Source: Sabellastarte sp. h YS-2021
Lineage: Eukaryota; Annelida; Polychaeta; Sabellida; Sabellidae
Direction of reading: 5' to 3'
Assembly: GCA_964017235.1 (NCBI GenBank)
Contig: OZ024936.1
Coordinates: 45,993,028 to 46,057,027, forward strand
DNA length: 64,000 nt
Shown here: positions 22,193 through 33,876 of the stretch, piece after piece
Numbering within the stretch: the stretch's first letter is position 1
Layout of the letters: each line of letters begins with the position of its first letter
Notes under the pieces: generated by a model
What the model saw: the letters and a program-made list of their open reading frames with translations, nothing else
The model's database searches: none
What the model was told of the DNA's origin: nothing
Made by a program: the position numbers and the translations under genes

Positions 22193-22822
22193 CTGAAAAA
22201 GGTAAGAGTTGAAGAACTCAATGCTTGGGTCTGAAATATATGAAGCCTCAATAAAGACTGCGATATTTGGTCAGGTACTTGTTCATAAAGCAATTCAGTT
22301 AAAACTTGAGTCGAAGAAGGTGAACTGATTCTTGGAGGGCAACTAAAATAGACTCAAAATGAACTACATGTTAATTTGATTTTAGCTTAAATCAATGACC
22401 ATGTGATCATTCTTTTTCTAATTTGAAGCATTTTTAGGCTTTTTCTTCACTTTTGCAAATTTGGAATTTACACACAAACATCTTATTAGTCAGTACTGAG
22501 ATGTAACATCTTTTAAAATTTCCCATATTTTGCATTATCACTGTGTGTTTGTCTCATAACTCAATGATTTCTCTCACAATCCTTTCACCTTTTGTGCACA
22601 TGAGCCAATACATTTTGTAAGTCAAAACATAAACAGTTAATTGCAAGGGTGACAATGAGGAGATAAATCAAGTACAAGACTAGTTGTTTCTTCCAAAGTG
22701 AGGTATCAAGTTACTTTTTCCTACTCACTGTGAACATTAGTCTTCACTATGAAAACAAAAATGAGACAGGTAACCCAATGACTTAAAAACACTTCACCAT
22801 ACAGGATGTACAATGTTGGAAC

Positions 22823-23181
22823 TAAGGCTGTGACTTCGTTAGAAAAACGACACCGGATATTCGCCTCGAAAGAATCGATCCGAATTTGGGTAACCGTCTT
22901 TTAGTTCTCACCCAGTGGAAGTGACAGAGAAGCAAACATGGCGGATGATGTAAACAAAACGTTACGAAAAATAAGGTTAAATATCTGTATAAATAAGGAA
23001 AATTACGTCAAAAACTAACAGTAATTAAAGAAATCTGACAGAATACTAAGGTTTAGCTGAATATTTCATTGATTTACGCTATATTTAATATATTTTCGGT
23101 TACCCGCTTCGCCAGTTTGTAACCGGTTTCATAAGGAATTCGGACCGTTTTCGGGTAACCGGGTAACCTATCACAGCCTTA
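22823..23181. mobile_element. hAT-like MITE, family 4
   Basis: Ends TAAGGCTGTGAC and ATCACAGCCTTA; perfect 8-bp duplication GTTGGAAC at 22815-22822 and 23182-23189. It carries repeated 'gggtaacc' near the ends and 'aacatggcggatg' inside. ABCA intron 1. Confidence 0.9.
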
Positions 23182-23368
23182 GTTGGAACTATGACTGTCA
23201 TTAAAGACAAGAAGAAGCAATATTTATATTTAAATAAATAAAATATTTCAATGGTATTGAATAATTGCTGAAAAGCCCATTGGCAACAAGATTTAATATA
23301 GCCATAAAATGCAAATATCTAATTTTGCTAGCCATCAATTTTTACTGTTGGTCCTTCATGGGTTTTTC

Positions 23369-23605
23369 AGGGGCCACGGTGGCAGAGTGGCAACACTCTC
23401 GCCTCCCACCTCTGAGGCCGGGGTTCGATCCCCGGCACGGCCTCAAGTGGGAAAGCTGGTTGCTGCTTGCCGTTGGTCGGCAGTTTACAGTACAGAACCC
23501 TAACGAACTGTATGTACTGGTTTCCTCTGCCCTTCCAACTACCCGTCGTGATATGACCTGTATAGTGTTGAAAGCGACGTAAAACCCCCAATAAATTAAA
23601 AATTA
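23369..23605 (+). mobile_element. tRNA-derived SINE in ABCA intron 1
   Basis: The 5' tRNA-like head (GGGGCCACGGTGGCAGAGTG) contains a pol III A box (TGGCAGAGTGG) and B box (GGTTCGATCCC, about 23422). The 3' body ends with the 'gttgaaagcgacgt' motif seen in molluscan SINEs, then an A-rich tail. An 11-bp target duplication, ATGGGTTTTTC, flanks it at 23358-23368 and 23606-23616. It lies antisense to the ABCA gene, about 160 bases from the GC donor of exon 1. Confidence 0.9.
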
Positions 23606-23765
23606 ATGGGTTTTTCTATTAGGACTCTCCTGTCCATATGATTGCCAAGTGCCCACCATTTACATAATATGCGCATTGCGCAGACACTATAGCAGTAAAA
23701 TATATTAAGGGGAGTTTCCTGCAAGGGGAGTTAACAAAAGGGGAGTTAACAAAAGGTACACTTGC

Positions 23766-24141
23766 CTCCAGAAATGACATCAAGTTTAGTGGCTACACTG
23801 GCCATAATTGCTTTAGTGACGTCATTCTTTGGGGTGTAGGCCAACTTCCATTGTGCAGTGAACCCCGAGGGGGGAACCAAATCATCACTCAAAGAATCTA
23901 CTTTAAACACATCCCAGGTGACAGGGGTGTCAATGACTTCAATATCTGTGAATTGTCGGGAAACCAACAGGATGAGGGCAATCAGGATGGGGGTCAGGAA
24001 CTCGAACACAGTCAACGCAACCTTTCTTTTCTGGAGAAGCCAGTTTTTCCAGATTAACAAACCAAACATTCTCACAGAAGACATATCTTCCTTCTTATCA
24101 ATGGTGTCTTCCAAAATGACAGCTTCTTCCTGCAAAGGCAT
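23766..24141 (-). CDS. ABCA3-like lipid transporter, coding exon 1 (N-terminus, TM1)
   Basis: First coding exon of an ABC transporter of subfamily A. These are full-length transporters that move phospholipids or sterols across a membrane using two ATPase domains. Seen: an ATG at 24141, then a short acidic leader, the motif LLIWKNWLLQKRK and a hydrophobic helix (about residues 41-61) ending LILLVSRQF. This is the usual start of ABCA proteins, which place WKN and QKRK just before membrane segment 1. The rest of the exon opens extracellular domain 1. A second Met at 24084 (MSSVRMFG) lines up better with the vertebrate ABCA3 start, so initiation could be there. No in-frame ATG lies further upstream before a stop. 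The exon ends GGAG|GCAAGT, a GC donor in phase 1. The obvious GT five bases later would give a TAA at the junction. Across eight exons the frame is open for 575 codons. Family call sure; orthology to ABCA3 rather than other ABCA members is inferred by recall. Confidence 0.9.
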
Positions 24142-24264
24142 CGTTAGATCTTGATAAAATACGTAATTTTTTGCCAACCCAACAGCTTCCGCCAGTATGC
24201 TAAATTACGACAGTCGGTCCTATGTCGTCATTATGTCGCACTTGAATACGTCACAAACGTATTA

Positions 24265-24288
24265 TGACGTCAACAGTTGGGTATATAA
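24265..24288 (-). promoter_or_regulatory. Putative ABCA promoter: TATA-like box and palindromic CRE
   Basis: On the minus strand a TATA-like sequence (TTATATAC, 24288-24281) is followed by a perfect 8-bp cAMP-response palindrome TGACGTCA (24272-24265). CGTCA half-sites recur closer to the gene at about 24248-24252 and 24226-24230. The start codon is about 125 bases downstream of the CRE. The motif matches are direct observations; promoter function is inferred from position. Confidence 0.4.
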
Positions 24289-24433
24289 TTTCAAAAGTAA
24301 GATCATCGAGGAAAACAAATCCAGATCCAACCAATCAATTATTTTTAACGCATTATTTAATTGCAGAAATCTGATTGAAAGCTGGTATCGAAAATGCACA
24401 GAATGATTTAAAATAAAGGACATTATTTCATTG

Positions 24434-24670
24434 TACACGGGTGGTCACAAAGATAAACGGTCACGGAGATAAACGGTCCTCAGAAATACCCACATAAAAA
24501 CATTTTAAAGGTTTAAACAACAATATAACACGAACCAAAATCATGGAAAGCATTGTTTTAGTCTATTTTGTAGTTTAGTTTCTGCGCTTTTTATATTTAC
24601 ACTATTTAAATTTGAGAACTTTGAAGACCGTTTATCTTCGTGACCGTTTATCTTAATGACCACCCGTGTA
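24434..24670. mobile_element. TA-flanked MITE with doubled terminal modules, upstream of the ABCA promoter
   Basis: TACACGGGTGGTCAC at the left and its reverse complement at the right end. Each arm contains the module GATAAACGGTC twice (left 24452-24478, right 24625-24652). Arms are about 45 bases, the total 237. The ends coincide with TA dinucleotides, as for Tc1/mariner derivatives. No ORF. Confidence 0.75.
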
Positions 24671-24944
24671 TATACATCAATAGTTATAGAGAAGGCATAC
24701 GTAATAGCGTGATAGAAGGGTAATCCATTACGTTAGCTTGAATTTACAGAGGATTTATAATAGGGCCATAAGAGGTTGACCCAGTGAGCCTGCAATTACA
24801 GAAGTGACATAATGGAGTGATAGGAGGGTAACCCAGTGAGCCTGTGGTTACAAAGAAGGCAGAACAGAGTGAGTGGATGGCGACCAATATAGAGCCTCAA
24901 ATTAAAGAAGACTCCAAATAGAGTCATATAGGACGTGCTGGGAC

Positions 24945-25483
24945 CCTTCATCCTTGAGAGTCTGTGAAAAAAACATGAATAATGGGTTGGGCAATGGAAT
25001 CAGGATCCAGTTCTGCGATTGTTCTCAGGATGCCTCAGACCTCCTCAGACAACTCATGATCGTTTCCCCAACTAAGAGGTGTAAGCCACGATTGTGATAC
25101 GATTCCACACCGCTCCTGTCTGGGACATACCAACTGGGTCTCAGGCTGGTCTGAGTCCTCAGACTTCCTGGGACTAAGAACAGCTAGATTTCATCAGACA
25201 GCTATAGCCGATTTTTGCCTTTTCTTTTCAAGTTAGGTACAGTCTAAGTATTGTTGAAGAATATGGCCCCAGACTTCCTGGGACTAAAACCAAGCCGACC
25301 TGCCATTTAACAGTAAAAGTGGATCAGTTACAGTCGTGAAAAATATCAAACATGTTTGATATTTAAACAGACCCCAACAGATCCAACACAGTCAAGCAGA
25401 CTGTCTAGGACTCTACATTTTTAGAAAACAGATCCCCAAAATACCATAATCAGGAGCCTTAGTCGTGTGGTGGAACAGGGGCA
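24945..25483. mobile_element. Non-autonomous Harbinger-like MITE, copy B (left end lost)
   Basis: Same family as 42351-43006: shared segments include 'gagagtctgtgaaaaaaac', 'ctgtctgggacatacc', 'gttacagtcgtgaaaaatat' and the right end TGGTGGAACAGGGGCA. The left terminal repeat is missing. No ORF. Confidence 0.55.
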
Positions 25484-25489
25484 TAAGAC

Positions 25490-28085
25490 AGGATTTGTGT
25501 GTTGCTTTAAACAGACAAAAAGACAAAAATTAACACAAGCCGGCAAGCTGGGAATTCAATTGAATAAGACAATTTACATCTAAATAGTCCTTAATGATAT
25601 TCGAGGTCAGGGCACCAGATTCACTCCTGCAATAATATTTATAAATAATGTAAGAAAACATCAAATTCTGGTGAAAAGAGGGATCAAGTGTCAACCAATC
25701 ATAAAACTAAACAAAAGCAAATAATGGAAGTAGGTCAAGGATGGTCAACTACTCACTGGATCCCCTCAGGTTACCACCACTAACATTTTTTTTTCAATAT
25801 TGGTTTGAAGTTTGCACTTTAAATTAGGAAAAAAAACATATACATCTGTGTTGGATTATATGACAAAATAACCACTTAGAAATAAAAACAATTCCATTGA
25901 CAATATATATGGTATGCTGTAGAGAGAAATGTACCTGTGACAACAGGGGGCAATGAAAACCCTTTTCCTCATTGCACGATTTTTAAACTTGAAATTCGAA
26001 TCTCTGGAAATGAGGTCTTCTAAATTTAGTCCATATGAGCATTTTCTTTTCAAATTTATAGCAAATAAATCCTATTCTCTGGATAATAATACCTAAGTCT
26101 GGACGTATGGGCAGAACATTGCAATTTATTGTGGTCACATGACAGATCCACTGGCATTAAATTACGTTGACTGTAATTGATCTAATTTCATCACGTGATG
26201 TCATTAGGATTATCTGATTGGTTGACACTTGATCCCTCTTTTTCCCAGAAAATACAAATAGATTGGAAATTTGATTTTTGCCGACCAGTTCTAAAAGACA
26301 AGCTTAGAAGTATGCAACACAAGACGGAAAGTTAAGTTTATTTGTTTATTTGGGGTTTTACGTCGCTTTCAACACTGTACAGGTCATATCACGACGGGTA
26401 GTTGGAAGGGCAGAGGAAACCAGTACATAGAGTTCGCTAGGGTTGTGTACTGTAAACTGCCGACCAACGGCAAGCAACTACCAGCTTTCCCACTTGAGCC
26501 CGTGCGGGGATCGAACCCCGGCCTCAGAGGTGGGAGGCGAGAGTGTTACCACTCTGCCACCGTGGCCCCTGGAAAGTTAAGTAAACAAGTCGAGATGTAA
26601 CTGAAAAGCCATTCCATTTTCCTAACTATACTTGGCGGGGCTTGAGCCATTTGGGGTTGGACTCAAAGTTGTACAAATATCAAATATGTTTCAAACATAT
26701 ATTTGACTCTATAGCAGGCCCTTCAAGACCCAAGCTTTCCCCACTTCAAAGCCAGCAAGAATTAGAAAGGGAAGGCCTCAGTGGACAGCCTCATTAATCA
26801 GCATTCTGTCTGAGTATATTGAAATTGGGGACAAAACTCCTAGGAACTCCAAGTTCAGTTGACTTTGGTCAAAATTGGTTTCAAGACAAATTTGATACTT
26901 CCTTAAGTAATTGCAAGGGTTAGAATTCATCTGAATTTTCTAGCCTTTTTGGCACTTTTCTGCCCAAGTTCATTCCCACTTTAAGGCCAGGCTTCACAGT
27001 GAGTATGGAACAAGGATTTTAGATTTAAAAAAAAAAAAAAAAAAGACTTTCTACCTTTTATGTGATACATTTACTTAATTTTCCATTAACAATTAACTTG
27101 TGGTGCATTTTAGTATGGGATTTTACATACCTTCAACGATTAAGATTGTTTTATTTTATGTTTATGTTACTCCAGTGAAGCAGAATTTCTACACAATTTC
27201 AGCCAAGTGTTAGACCCTCAAAACTATCATGACTTAATAATACATAATAACATATCTTCAAAACTAATAGCTAGCTAGTTACTAGCCATTTTATTCCATC
27301 TGCAATTGTTATACTATGGCTACACAAAAATATGGTACTTTCAAGCTTCCACTACTTTTACCCCAACAGATTGATTCCAAACACTTTCCTCCTGTCCTGC
27401 AATTGCCTTTATGCTTGCATACACGAGTCACCCTGTGTTTTTATCGCTTATTTTGTTAGTTAATATTTAGTTTTATTCCATACAGGAAATCTTTATTGGT
27501 GTTAATATTGCAATGAATTAAATAATGTTCTATCAATTCACAGTTATTGTGATAGTGCTATCTATTGATTTTTCTCCACATTAATACAAGCATAAAAAGT
27601 ACCCACTGTATCACATTCTACAATGTAGTTTGTGTATGTGTTTCATTCATTAGGTCAGCTGAAATAACAGCAATTGTTCCTTGCAGAAACATCTCACACA
27701 CTTACAGTTTCCTTGTATAGCTAATATCAAGTTGCTCTGTCAGACTTTATGCAGTGATGCAGTTTTTATCACTTAGCTATGTTTTGCAGAGAGCTGGATG
27801 CAGCCTAGACAGATCAATAACCATCACCCTATTCCCTACTACAGAAACGTTTAATAATGGAGCTTGGTTGTGTGCAAGAAATGAAAGTCTAACTCCTAGG
27901 GTTTCAAGTTCACATTTCAACAAGGAAATTGGATATTCCTTAGCTATAATTTAACCCGCTAGCATTTAACACTTTCATCTGCTCTTATAGCTTTTAAACC
28001 TATAATGTGTTCATGTGACTTTAAACCCAAACAAGAAAAGGTCAATGGGTATTTTTTTCATTATCCACTATAATAATGTGTAAGT
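25490..28085. other. Intergenic, only one SINE
   Basis: Upstream of the ABCA promoter, AT-rich. Apart from the SINE at 26338-26570 and an A18 run at 27027 I see no gene or repeat. Frames of 60-66 codons here have no domain character. Confidence 0.5.
26338..26570 (-). mobile_element. tRNA-derived SINE, reverse copy
   Basis: Same family as 23369-23605, read on the minus strand with intact A and B boxes (gggatcgaaccccgg on the plus strand). A 12-bp target duplication GGAAAGTTAAGT flanks it at 26326-26337 and 26571-26582, so it is a clean and fairly young insertion. Confidence 0.9.
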
Positions 28086-28260
28086 GTGTTCAAGGGTTTG
28101 CGGCTATCACCCAGATAACATTCCACTGGTGGCCCAACGGAATATGGTCGGCAGATTGTGCCACTGTTGTCCCACTGGTGGTTTTTGGTTGTATAATCAG
28201 CCGAATTTGCCACCGGTGGGCCACTAGTGAGCCAACAGTAGTTTTTATTCAAGATGGCGG
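28085..28260. repeat. Segment with repeated CCACTGGTGG palindromes
   Basis: CCACTGGTGG at 28123 and 28172, CCACCGGTGG at 28210 and CCACTAGTGAG at 28221, each followed or preceded by GCCCA or GCCAAC. Spacing is about 40-50 bases. It is probably part of a dispersed repeat; no gene. Confidence 0.45.
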
Positions 28261-28796
28261 TGAGCAAAAATAAGGGATTAGATTTTTGGAAATGTAGTAT
28301 GTGTGTGTCTAAAAATGAGATTTCAGTGAGCCCACAATTTTTAACCCACCATTTAACAATTTTAGACATGCAAACAATATTTTTATTATAAATTTACAAT
28401 ACAAAAGTTGTCATTGGGCTTACTATAATTTTATCAATGAATTATGGAACATCACCTTAGGACTCTCTTCCACCATTGAATATGTACAACTTCTCATTAA
28501 TTCCCTAGTCTGCAATAATTTAAAACTATATATATATACTTTTTGATCAAAATACCAATGTCTCACTCTCTTCCTGACACACAGCACACTTCATGATCTT
28601 ATTCTAATATTTGTAATATATTCTTTGTCATAAACTTATGTCATACAGTATTCTTGAGCGTTTTACACCTAAGCATTTCATAACTCCCTGTCACTTGACT
28701 GTCATTTCACTCCAATATATTGCTTTTTGTCATACAAAATGATTAGATTCGAGAGTAGACATCTTCACAAATGCACAGAAGACTTGAAACCCTTTG

Positions 28797-29430
28797 TAGT
28801 GAGTGATGTAAATTCGCCAGTTTTGGGGGTTTTTTTTACTTTTGGTTCTGCTACATCAAATCACAATTTTTTTTTTCAATTTTTTGTTTTAATAAACATA
28901 TCCCATCCCTGCAGTATCCAATCCTGGAAAATAAATTAACTCACCTGGACATAGGTTCACTCAGAGAGCTGTAATATGTCATACAAAACTATCTATTATT
29001 TATGAAAATGGATCTCAATTCGCCGTTATTTGAAAAAAACTGTTTTTCAAGCGTAATACCTACCATACTGTGAAAACTATAAGCTAAATAATTATTTTGC
29101 ATCTTTTCTAGCCAAAAATTATTATTATTAACAGAGATGTAAATTTTCAAAAGTTTGTCCCAGAGAAGTTTAAAATGTTGGTTGGTATTTCTTCAAAATT
29201 GCATAACTTACACTCTCTAAATTCACTTGTAAAATGTATTATTCATAAATATACTTAATACTGTGAAAATATAAAAAGTTGGATTATGAAATTTTGTAAT
29301 GCAATAAGTATTTTTTCTATTTATATTCAACAAAATTATGAAATGTTTCCCATATTTGTGCTGTAAAATTGACAAAAACCAAAAATGTGGCGAATTTACA
29401 TCCGTTGGCGAATTTACATCACTTGCTCTA
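28797..29430. mobile_element. Related AATTCGCC-family element, larger copy
   Basis: Left TAGTGAGTGATGTAAATTCG, right 'gcgaatttacatcacttgct' plus CTA; the right arm repeats the GGCGAATTTACATC module, the left arm has it once. Same design as 7143-7371. No ORF. Confidence 0.6.
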
Positions 29431-31049
29431 TGTGCGTCATCATATAACCTCCATTTGTATCTTATTTTTTTTATTTATTTATTCAGTAAACACCTTCCCA
29501 GTCTGAGCATGTGGTAGAGGTTACAACTATAATGTTTAAATATTTCCTAAATATATATTTATATAGAGTGGGTACAAGGGGTAGGTGTGTAGGTAAGTAG
29601 TTGGTAAGACATATACATCAGCCTTCACCAGGAGGTAAACATTTCATAGATGTTTTCCAGTAACTGATGCTTTTCAGTGCACAACATTCACTATACGGTA
29701 TGCATCTCCATCCCTGTCATAATATGACGCCTGCAACTGTTTTGAAGATTATCCTAAACCCACATCAATCAACCATATTCAAAAGCAATTTGCTTCTAAA
29801 ACCTACATTATTACTGTTTACCTTTTTGGGTACAAAGGACACCTTTTGTCATTTCACAAGATAGAGCAAATTGTGCACACAAGGAAAGACTGCTTCACCT
29901 CTACCATAAGATGGTTGTGATGTTGAATTTGTAAAAAAAAAAATAACTATAAAAATACCCATAAAAAGTACATATATAAAAAGTAAATACCACAAAAAAT
30001 TATTTTCCACTCATTGCTACTATGATAATATTCCTTTTCCATCACCGAATGTTATTCCAAACGAGTTAGGAATGGAAAACAAGAAAGCAATTGTAAGGTA
30101 GAGACCTCTTCCACTGGACCTTCTGAAAATTCCAGATATTTTTCTTCATCCAGAATGTGATTGGGATCTTCCACAAAATGCAACAGGAGCTCTCAGAGCT
30201 CTTCCTCCAAGAACCTCTTAATAAGTCAATGGAAAAATCGGGATTGATTTTTTAATCCAGGTGATCTAGACCAACCCTCAAACTGAATGGGATTTACCTG
30301 AGACCAAGGCCCATCTTCTGAATTTTTTCATGAAGTTCCAGCCAGTAGAATTAGCGTAATACTGATTACACAATGACAAACAGTCATAAAAATAATAGCT
30401 CCTCAGTGGAGGTAATTGCTACCTCATTAGGCCATGCTCTACCTACATAAAAAACATGAAGTTCCAGCCACCAGGTTTGGACTAATGTTAGCCAGAAAGC
30501 TGAAATTATTGAAGATTTATTGAAAATGGGATTTTTTTTTTATTGTTTGCCCCAAATTTAGATACTTCTCAGAAAAGAGACACTGCCTACCTAATCATTT
30601 AATAAATATTCATTTATTACTTTTGGAGTAATCATGAATGCAGAAAAACAGACAAATAAACACACCCCAAATCATAACACCCAAATCAAAACACAAAGAA
30701 ATGGATTTCCAATTCAGATTTACATCCTAATCATCAATCTGGATCATGATCAACTTTGTGTAGGACCAAATCACAAGATACCATCGTGTATGAAAAATTA
30801 ACCCTGATCCGGTGCAGAGTTTTTGAATTATGCATGAAGATATTGCCAAAAATTCACAAAAACAATTCTAGAATTGTGAGTCAGGCCCATCTTTGTGGAC
30901 TAGAGAGCCATGGCTTTTGCAGTGCTATGTTATAGACTCAGTTTTGAAGTCATGATCCTAGCTGGTGGAAATCATCAGAGTCCTGATAAATTTGGGGATT
31001 TTAGCTTTTTCTGTTATGGTCCAGTTTAGAAATAGAGTTTTTTTCGCAT

Positions 31050-31215
31050 TTCTGTGTTAGAAGTGGCAGGTTTTGTACTTTTGAACCAGATCAAAGCATT
31101 TGTCAGTTGTGTGATATTAGTATTGAAAATGAGGTTCATTTACTATGTATTTGCCCTATTTTACATAATTTTAGAGAAAACCTGTACTTGTAACTTTCTA
31201 TAAACTAGCTATATT
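31050..31215 (+). pseudogene. Relic of a LINE C-terminus (CCHC-like knuckle)
   Basis: A short open stretch in the plus strand reads RSGRFCTFEPDQ, then ICQLCDISIENEVHLLCICP and ILHNFRENLY. The pattern C-x2-C, then E-x-H, then CP and R is the zinc-binding C-terminus of many non-LTR retrotransposon polyproteins. Nothing recognisable of the reverse transcriptase is left upstream. Weakly supported but specific pattern. Confidence 0.5.
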
Positions 31216-31460
31216 CAATTGATTTTATAGTCTGTCTGATTACCAAAAATTTGTTTTTCATCCTTCGTATACTTGAAATATTTAATTTCAGCGTGGAACT
31301 TGAGGAAATATAAATTATTTCAACAATATTATCTTGTTTGACATTTACCACACTTCATTACGCCTAGAGCAGTGACATGTAAGTCCAGTTAGGACGGTAA
31401 TTGATTATGATTTATTGCTTGTTTTTACATTATGTTATATGTCTCATGTCTTATAACATG

Positions 31461-31615
31461 TACTGGAAAGAGGGTGTGGCGAAGTCCTTTGATAATTTAA
31501 TGAGATGAATCATACACTGGACATATTTTATCATTACTGGAAAGAGGGTGTGGTGAAGTCCTTTGATAATTTAATGAGATGAATCATACACTGGACATCT
31601 TTTATCATTACTTTT
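31461..31615 (+). repeat. 74-base tandem duplication
   Basis: Two near-identical copies starting 'tactggaaagagggtgtgg' at 31461 and 31535, including 'gaatcatacactggacat'. Only two bases or so differ, so the duplication is recent. Confidence 0.9.
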
Positions 31616-32349
31616 CATCCACATTATTATTTTTCACAAAATTTTATTCACATAAAATATTTATCCTTTCAGCTTACCGAAATGCCTTTTATTCATTTTT
31701 GAATACTTTTGATGTCACTGTGTATTTCTTCAATTGATTCAATTGATCCTGATCTCAAAATAACACCTCTGGTGTTAATCTGCAATGTGTTTTTGTTTCA
31801 ATTTTCTTAACAAACGCTTTGGAAAGTGGATATATTATATCAAATTCTTATAAATGATTTTGATGAAGCAAAAATAATGATTTTGATTATTCAAATTTAA
31901 ATAAAAAAGAATTGAGAGTTTTCTTTTAAATCTTTGATTTTCATCATGGTCAAATATGGAATTGTGCTGGGAGATGTGCTAGTTCCCGTGTCTCAATTCA
32001 TTCTGCCCAGTGACTGGAACATAATGTGCTAATATGAAAGTCTGTGTCTGGGATGTGCTGTTCATTGATTGGCTATAAAACCAGACACTGGAGAGTTTAA
32101 TAATAGCTTGTCTAGCTGAGAGCGTGTGAGACAAGAACTTTAAAGGCGTAAAATTGTGCTTGGAATATATTTTGAGCCGTTTAAAGTATTATTAATGAGA
32201 GGAGATGTCTCTATGACAACATGCCTTGTCTAAAAATGTCATTCACAAGCGAGCAAAATATAGAAATTAAATATTTATTATGCTAAAGGATGGGACATAT
32301 GAAATAGCAGAGAGAAGAATAAGAGAAGAGAACAACGTTTCTATTTATC

Positions 32350-32733
32350 TGGGGTGGTATTCACTAACATGGATCAGTAAAGATCAGATCAAATTTAAAC
32401 AAAAATGATCACTTTTTGATCAGATTTTTGGATCAGCTCAGATTGGTATTCATGAAACATTTGATCTGATATTGTGATCAAATTTTGGATTAACTATGAT
32501 CCATGCTCTTTGGTGGATGAACTTTTGGATCAACAGAGGCAGACAGTATTTCACAACTGAATAAACCTTTTAAAATTGTGTGAAATTCATACAAAAACAG
32601 ATCAAATAGTTCATCTTTTCAGTTCAAGTGATCCATGGTTTCTGAATAGCTATTTGATCCCATGGCTCACTTTTTTCTCAAGTTTGATCTGATCTTGATC
32701 TGATCTTAATCCTTGTTAGTGAATACCGCCCCA
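32350..32733. mobile_element. MITE with ~45-base inverted ends and GATCAG repeats
   Basis: Ends TGGGGTGGTATTCACTAACA and TGTTAGTGAATACCGCCCCA (with one C/T mismatch and one A/T in the inner part). Many copies of 'gatca' and 'gatctgatc' lie throughout, mostly in inverted pairs. No ORF. The right end abuts a degenerate SINE. Confidence 0.7.
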
Positions 32734-32925
32734 GGGTTTTAACGTCACTTTCAACACTTTCTTGGCTATATCACATCAGATAGTTTTATGGGCAAAGGAA
32801 ACAAGTACATACAGTTGGTAAAGCTTCTGTACTATCAATTGCCAATCATCAGTAGGCAACTACTGACTTTCCCACATAAGGTCTAGGGTTTTAGTAAACA
32901 GACCTCAGAGCCCACCATATATTGT
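32734..32925 (-). mobile_element. Degenerate SINE of the same tRNA-derived type
   Basis: The plus strand reads 'gggttttaacgtcactttca', the reverse complement of the SINE 3' end, followed by diverged body segments (ggcaaaggaaacaagtacat). The tRNA-like head is barely recognisable. It abuts the MITE ending at 32733. Confidence 0.6.
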
Positions 32926-33032
32926 AAAACACAACATTAAAAATAACAAATATTTTTTAAAAAATTAACTGTATTTCAAACATTCTATACTTTTTAACAG
33001 CATCACTGCCAGGCAGATAAATGTTTAACTAT

Positions 33033-33316
33033 CTAATCTAATCTACTGCTTTGCAGGCGCAATATCTTCCCCACAAAGGGAAGCTCAGTGTGCTGGTTAA
33101 GAGAAATTGTTATTGTAAGGACAGTCGAGGGGTGGTCAAGGTCAGTGATCTGGAGTTATGGGTGTGACCAAGAGGAAAGGAGACTAAATTAGAAAACTGG
33201 AGTTGGAGAGGTGGGATTTAAGGTATTTCCTGAACAATGCAACAGAGGGGCTATTTCATATTTGGAAGGGGGAGGAGTTCCAAAGAACTGGGGCATAGTG
33301 ACTGAATGAATTAGAC
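33033..33316 (-). mobile_element. 3' fragment of the same LINE, reverse orientation
   Basis: Reading the minus strand, the sequence ends 'gcctgcaaagcagtagatta' plus GATTA tail, identical to the 3' end of the LINE at 38.7 kb. Upstream it follows the same 3' region (agttgtgggtgtgaccaaga; aggagttccagagaactgg) with moderate divergence. It is a severely 5'-truncated insertion of under 300 bases. Confidence 0.8.
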
Positions 33317-33876
33317 CTATATCACAGAGACGGCATTAATCCTGCAAATCATATGACAGCAAAACCAGACACAGTACAATTATATGTTGCTTCTGCATTA
33401 CTGTTTTAGGAGAGAAAGATCTGAGCAATCACATATTTGACGCTATTAATTTGGCTTTTACATATCAAAACCAGAAATCTGTGCATTTGGACTTCTAAAC
33501 TTCATATGATTACCTAATAGCTACAGATACACATTCTTCAAAATATTCATCAAAATTCAAACACTCGTTTGGAATAAATAATAATTCAATCTGAACTTAT
33601 TGAGTTGGGATGTGATTGAAATTCTACCTCAGAGAAAGTAAATATATGACAACAAGAACTCTGTTGGAATTAAATTAGAAATTGAAACAAATGTTTGTAA
33701 TATATGCTTTGTGACAATGACTTTTACATAAAAATGGTACATATGAAAATGTCCAGAGTATGTTTGTATCATGAATGACTTTCCATGGACTTGAAGATGA
33801 TTTGTCCAATGTCCATACCAAGCCACTCTTGGACATTTCAAGGACAAACCAATTGAAATTTTATATCTACCACATT

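Larger units (their letters stand above)
29431..32349. other. Intergenic, LINE relic and small duplications only
   Basis: Holds the LINE C-terminal relic (31050) and the 74-base duplication (31461). 'ttcatgaagttccagccagt' at 30326 and 'catgaagttccagccaccag' at 30456 form a short direct repeat. Otherwise nothing recognised. Confidence 0.5.

Noticed and set aside
23369..23450. tRNA gene with A and B boxes
   Set aside because: Continues into a SINE body with A-rich tail and is flanked by an 11-bp target duplication; the same holds for the copies at 26.5 and 57.4 kb.
23851..24154. Plus-strand frames over ABCA exon 1
   Set aside because: Antisense shadows of an exon with clear ABCA motifs.
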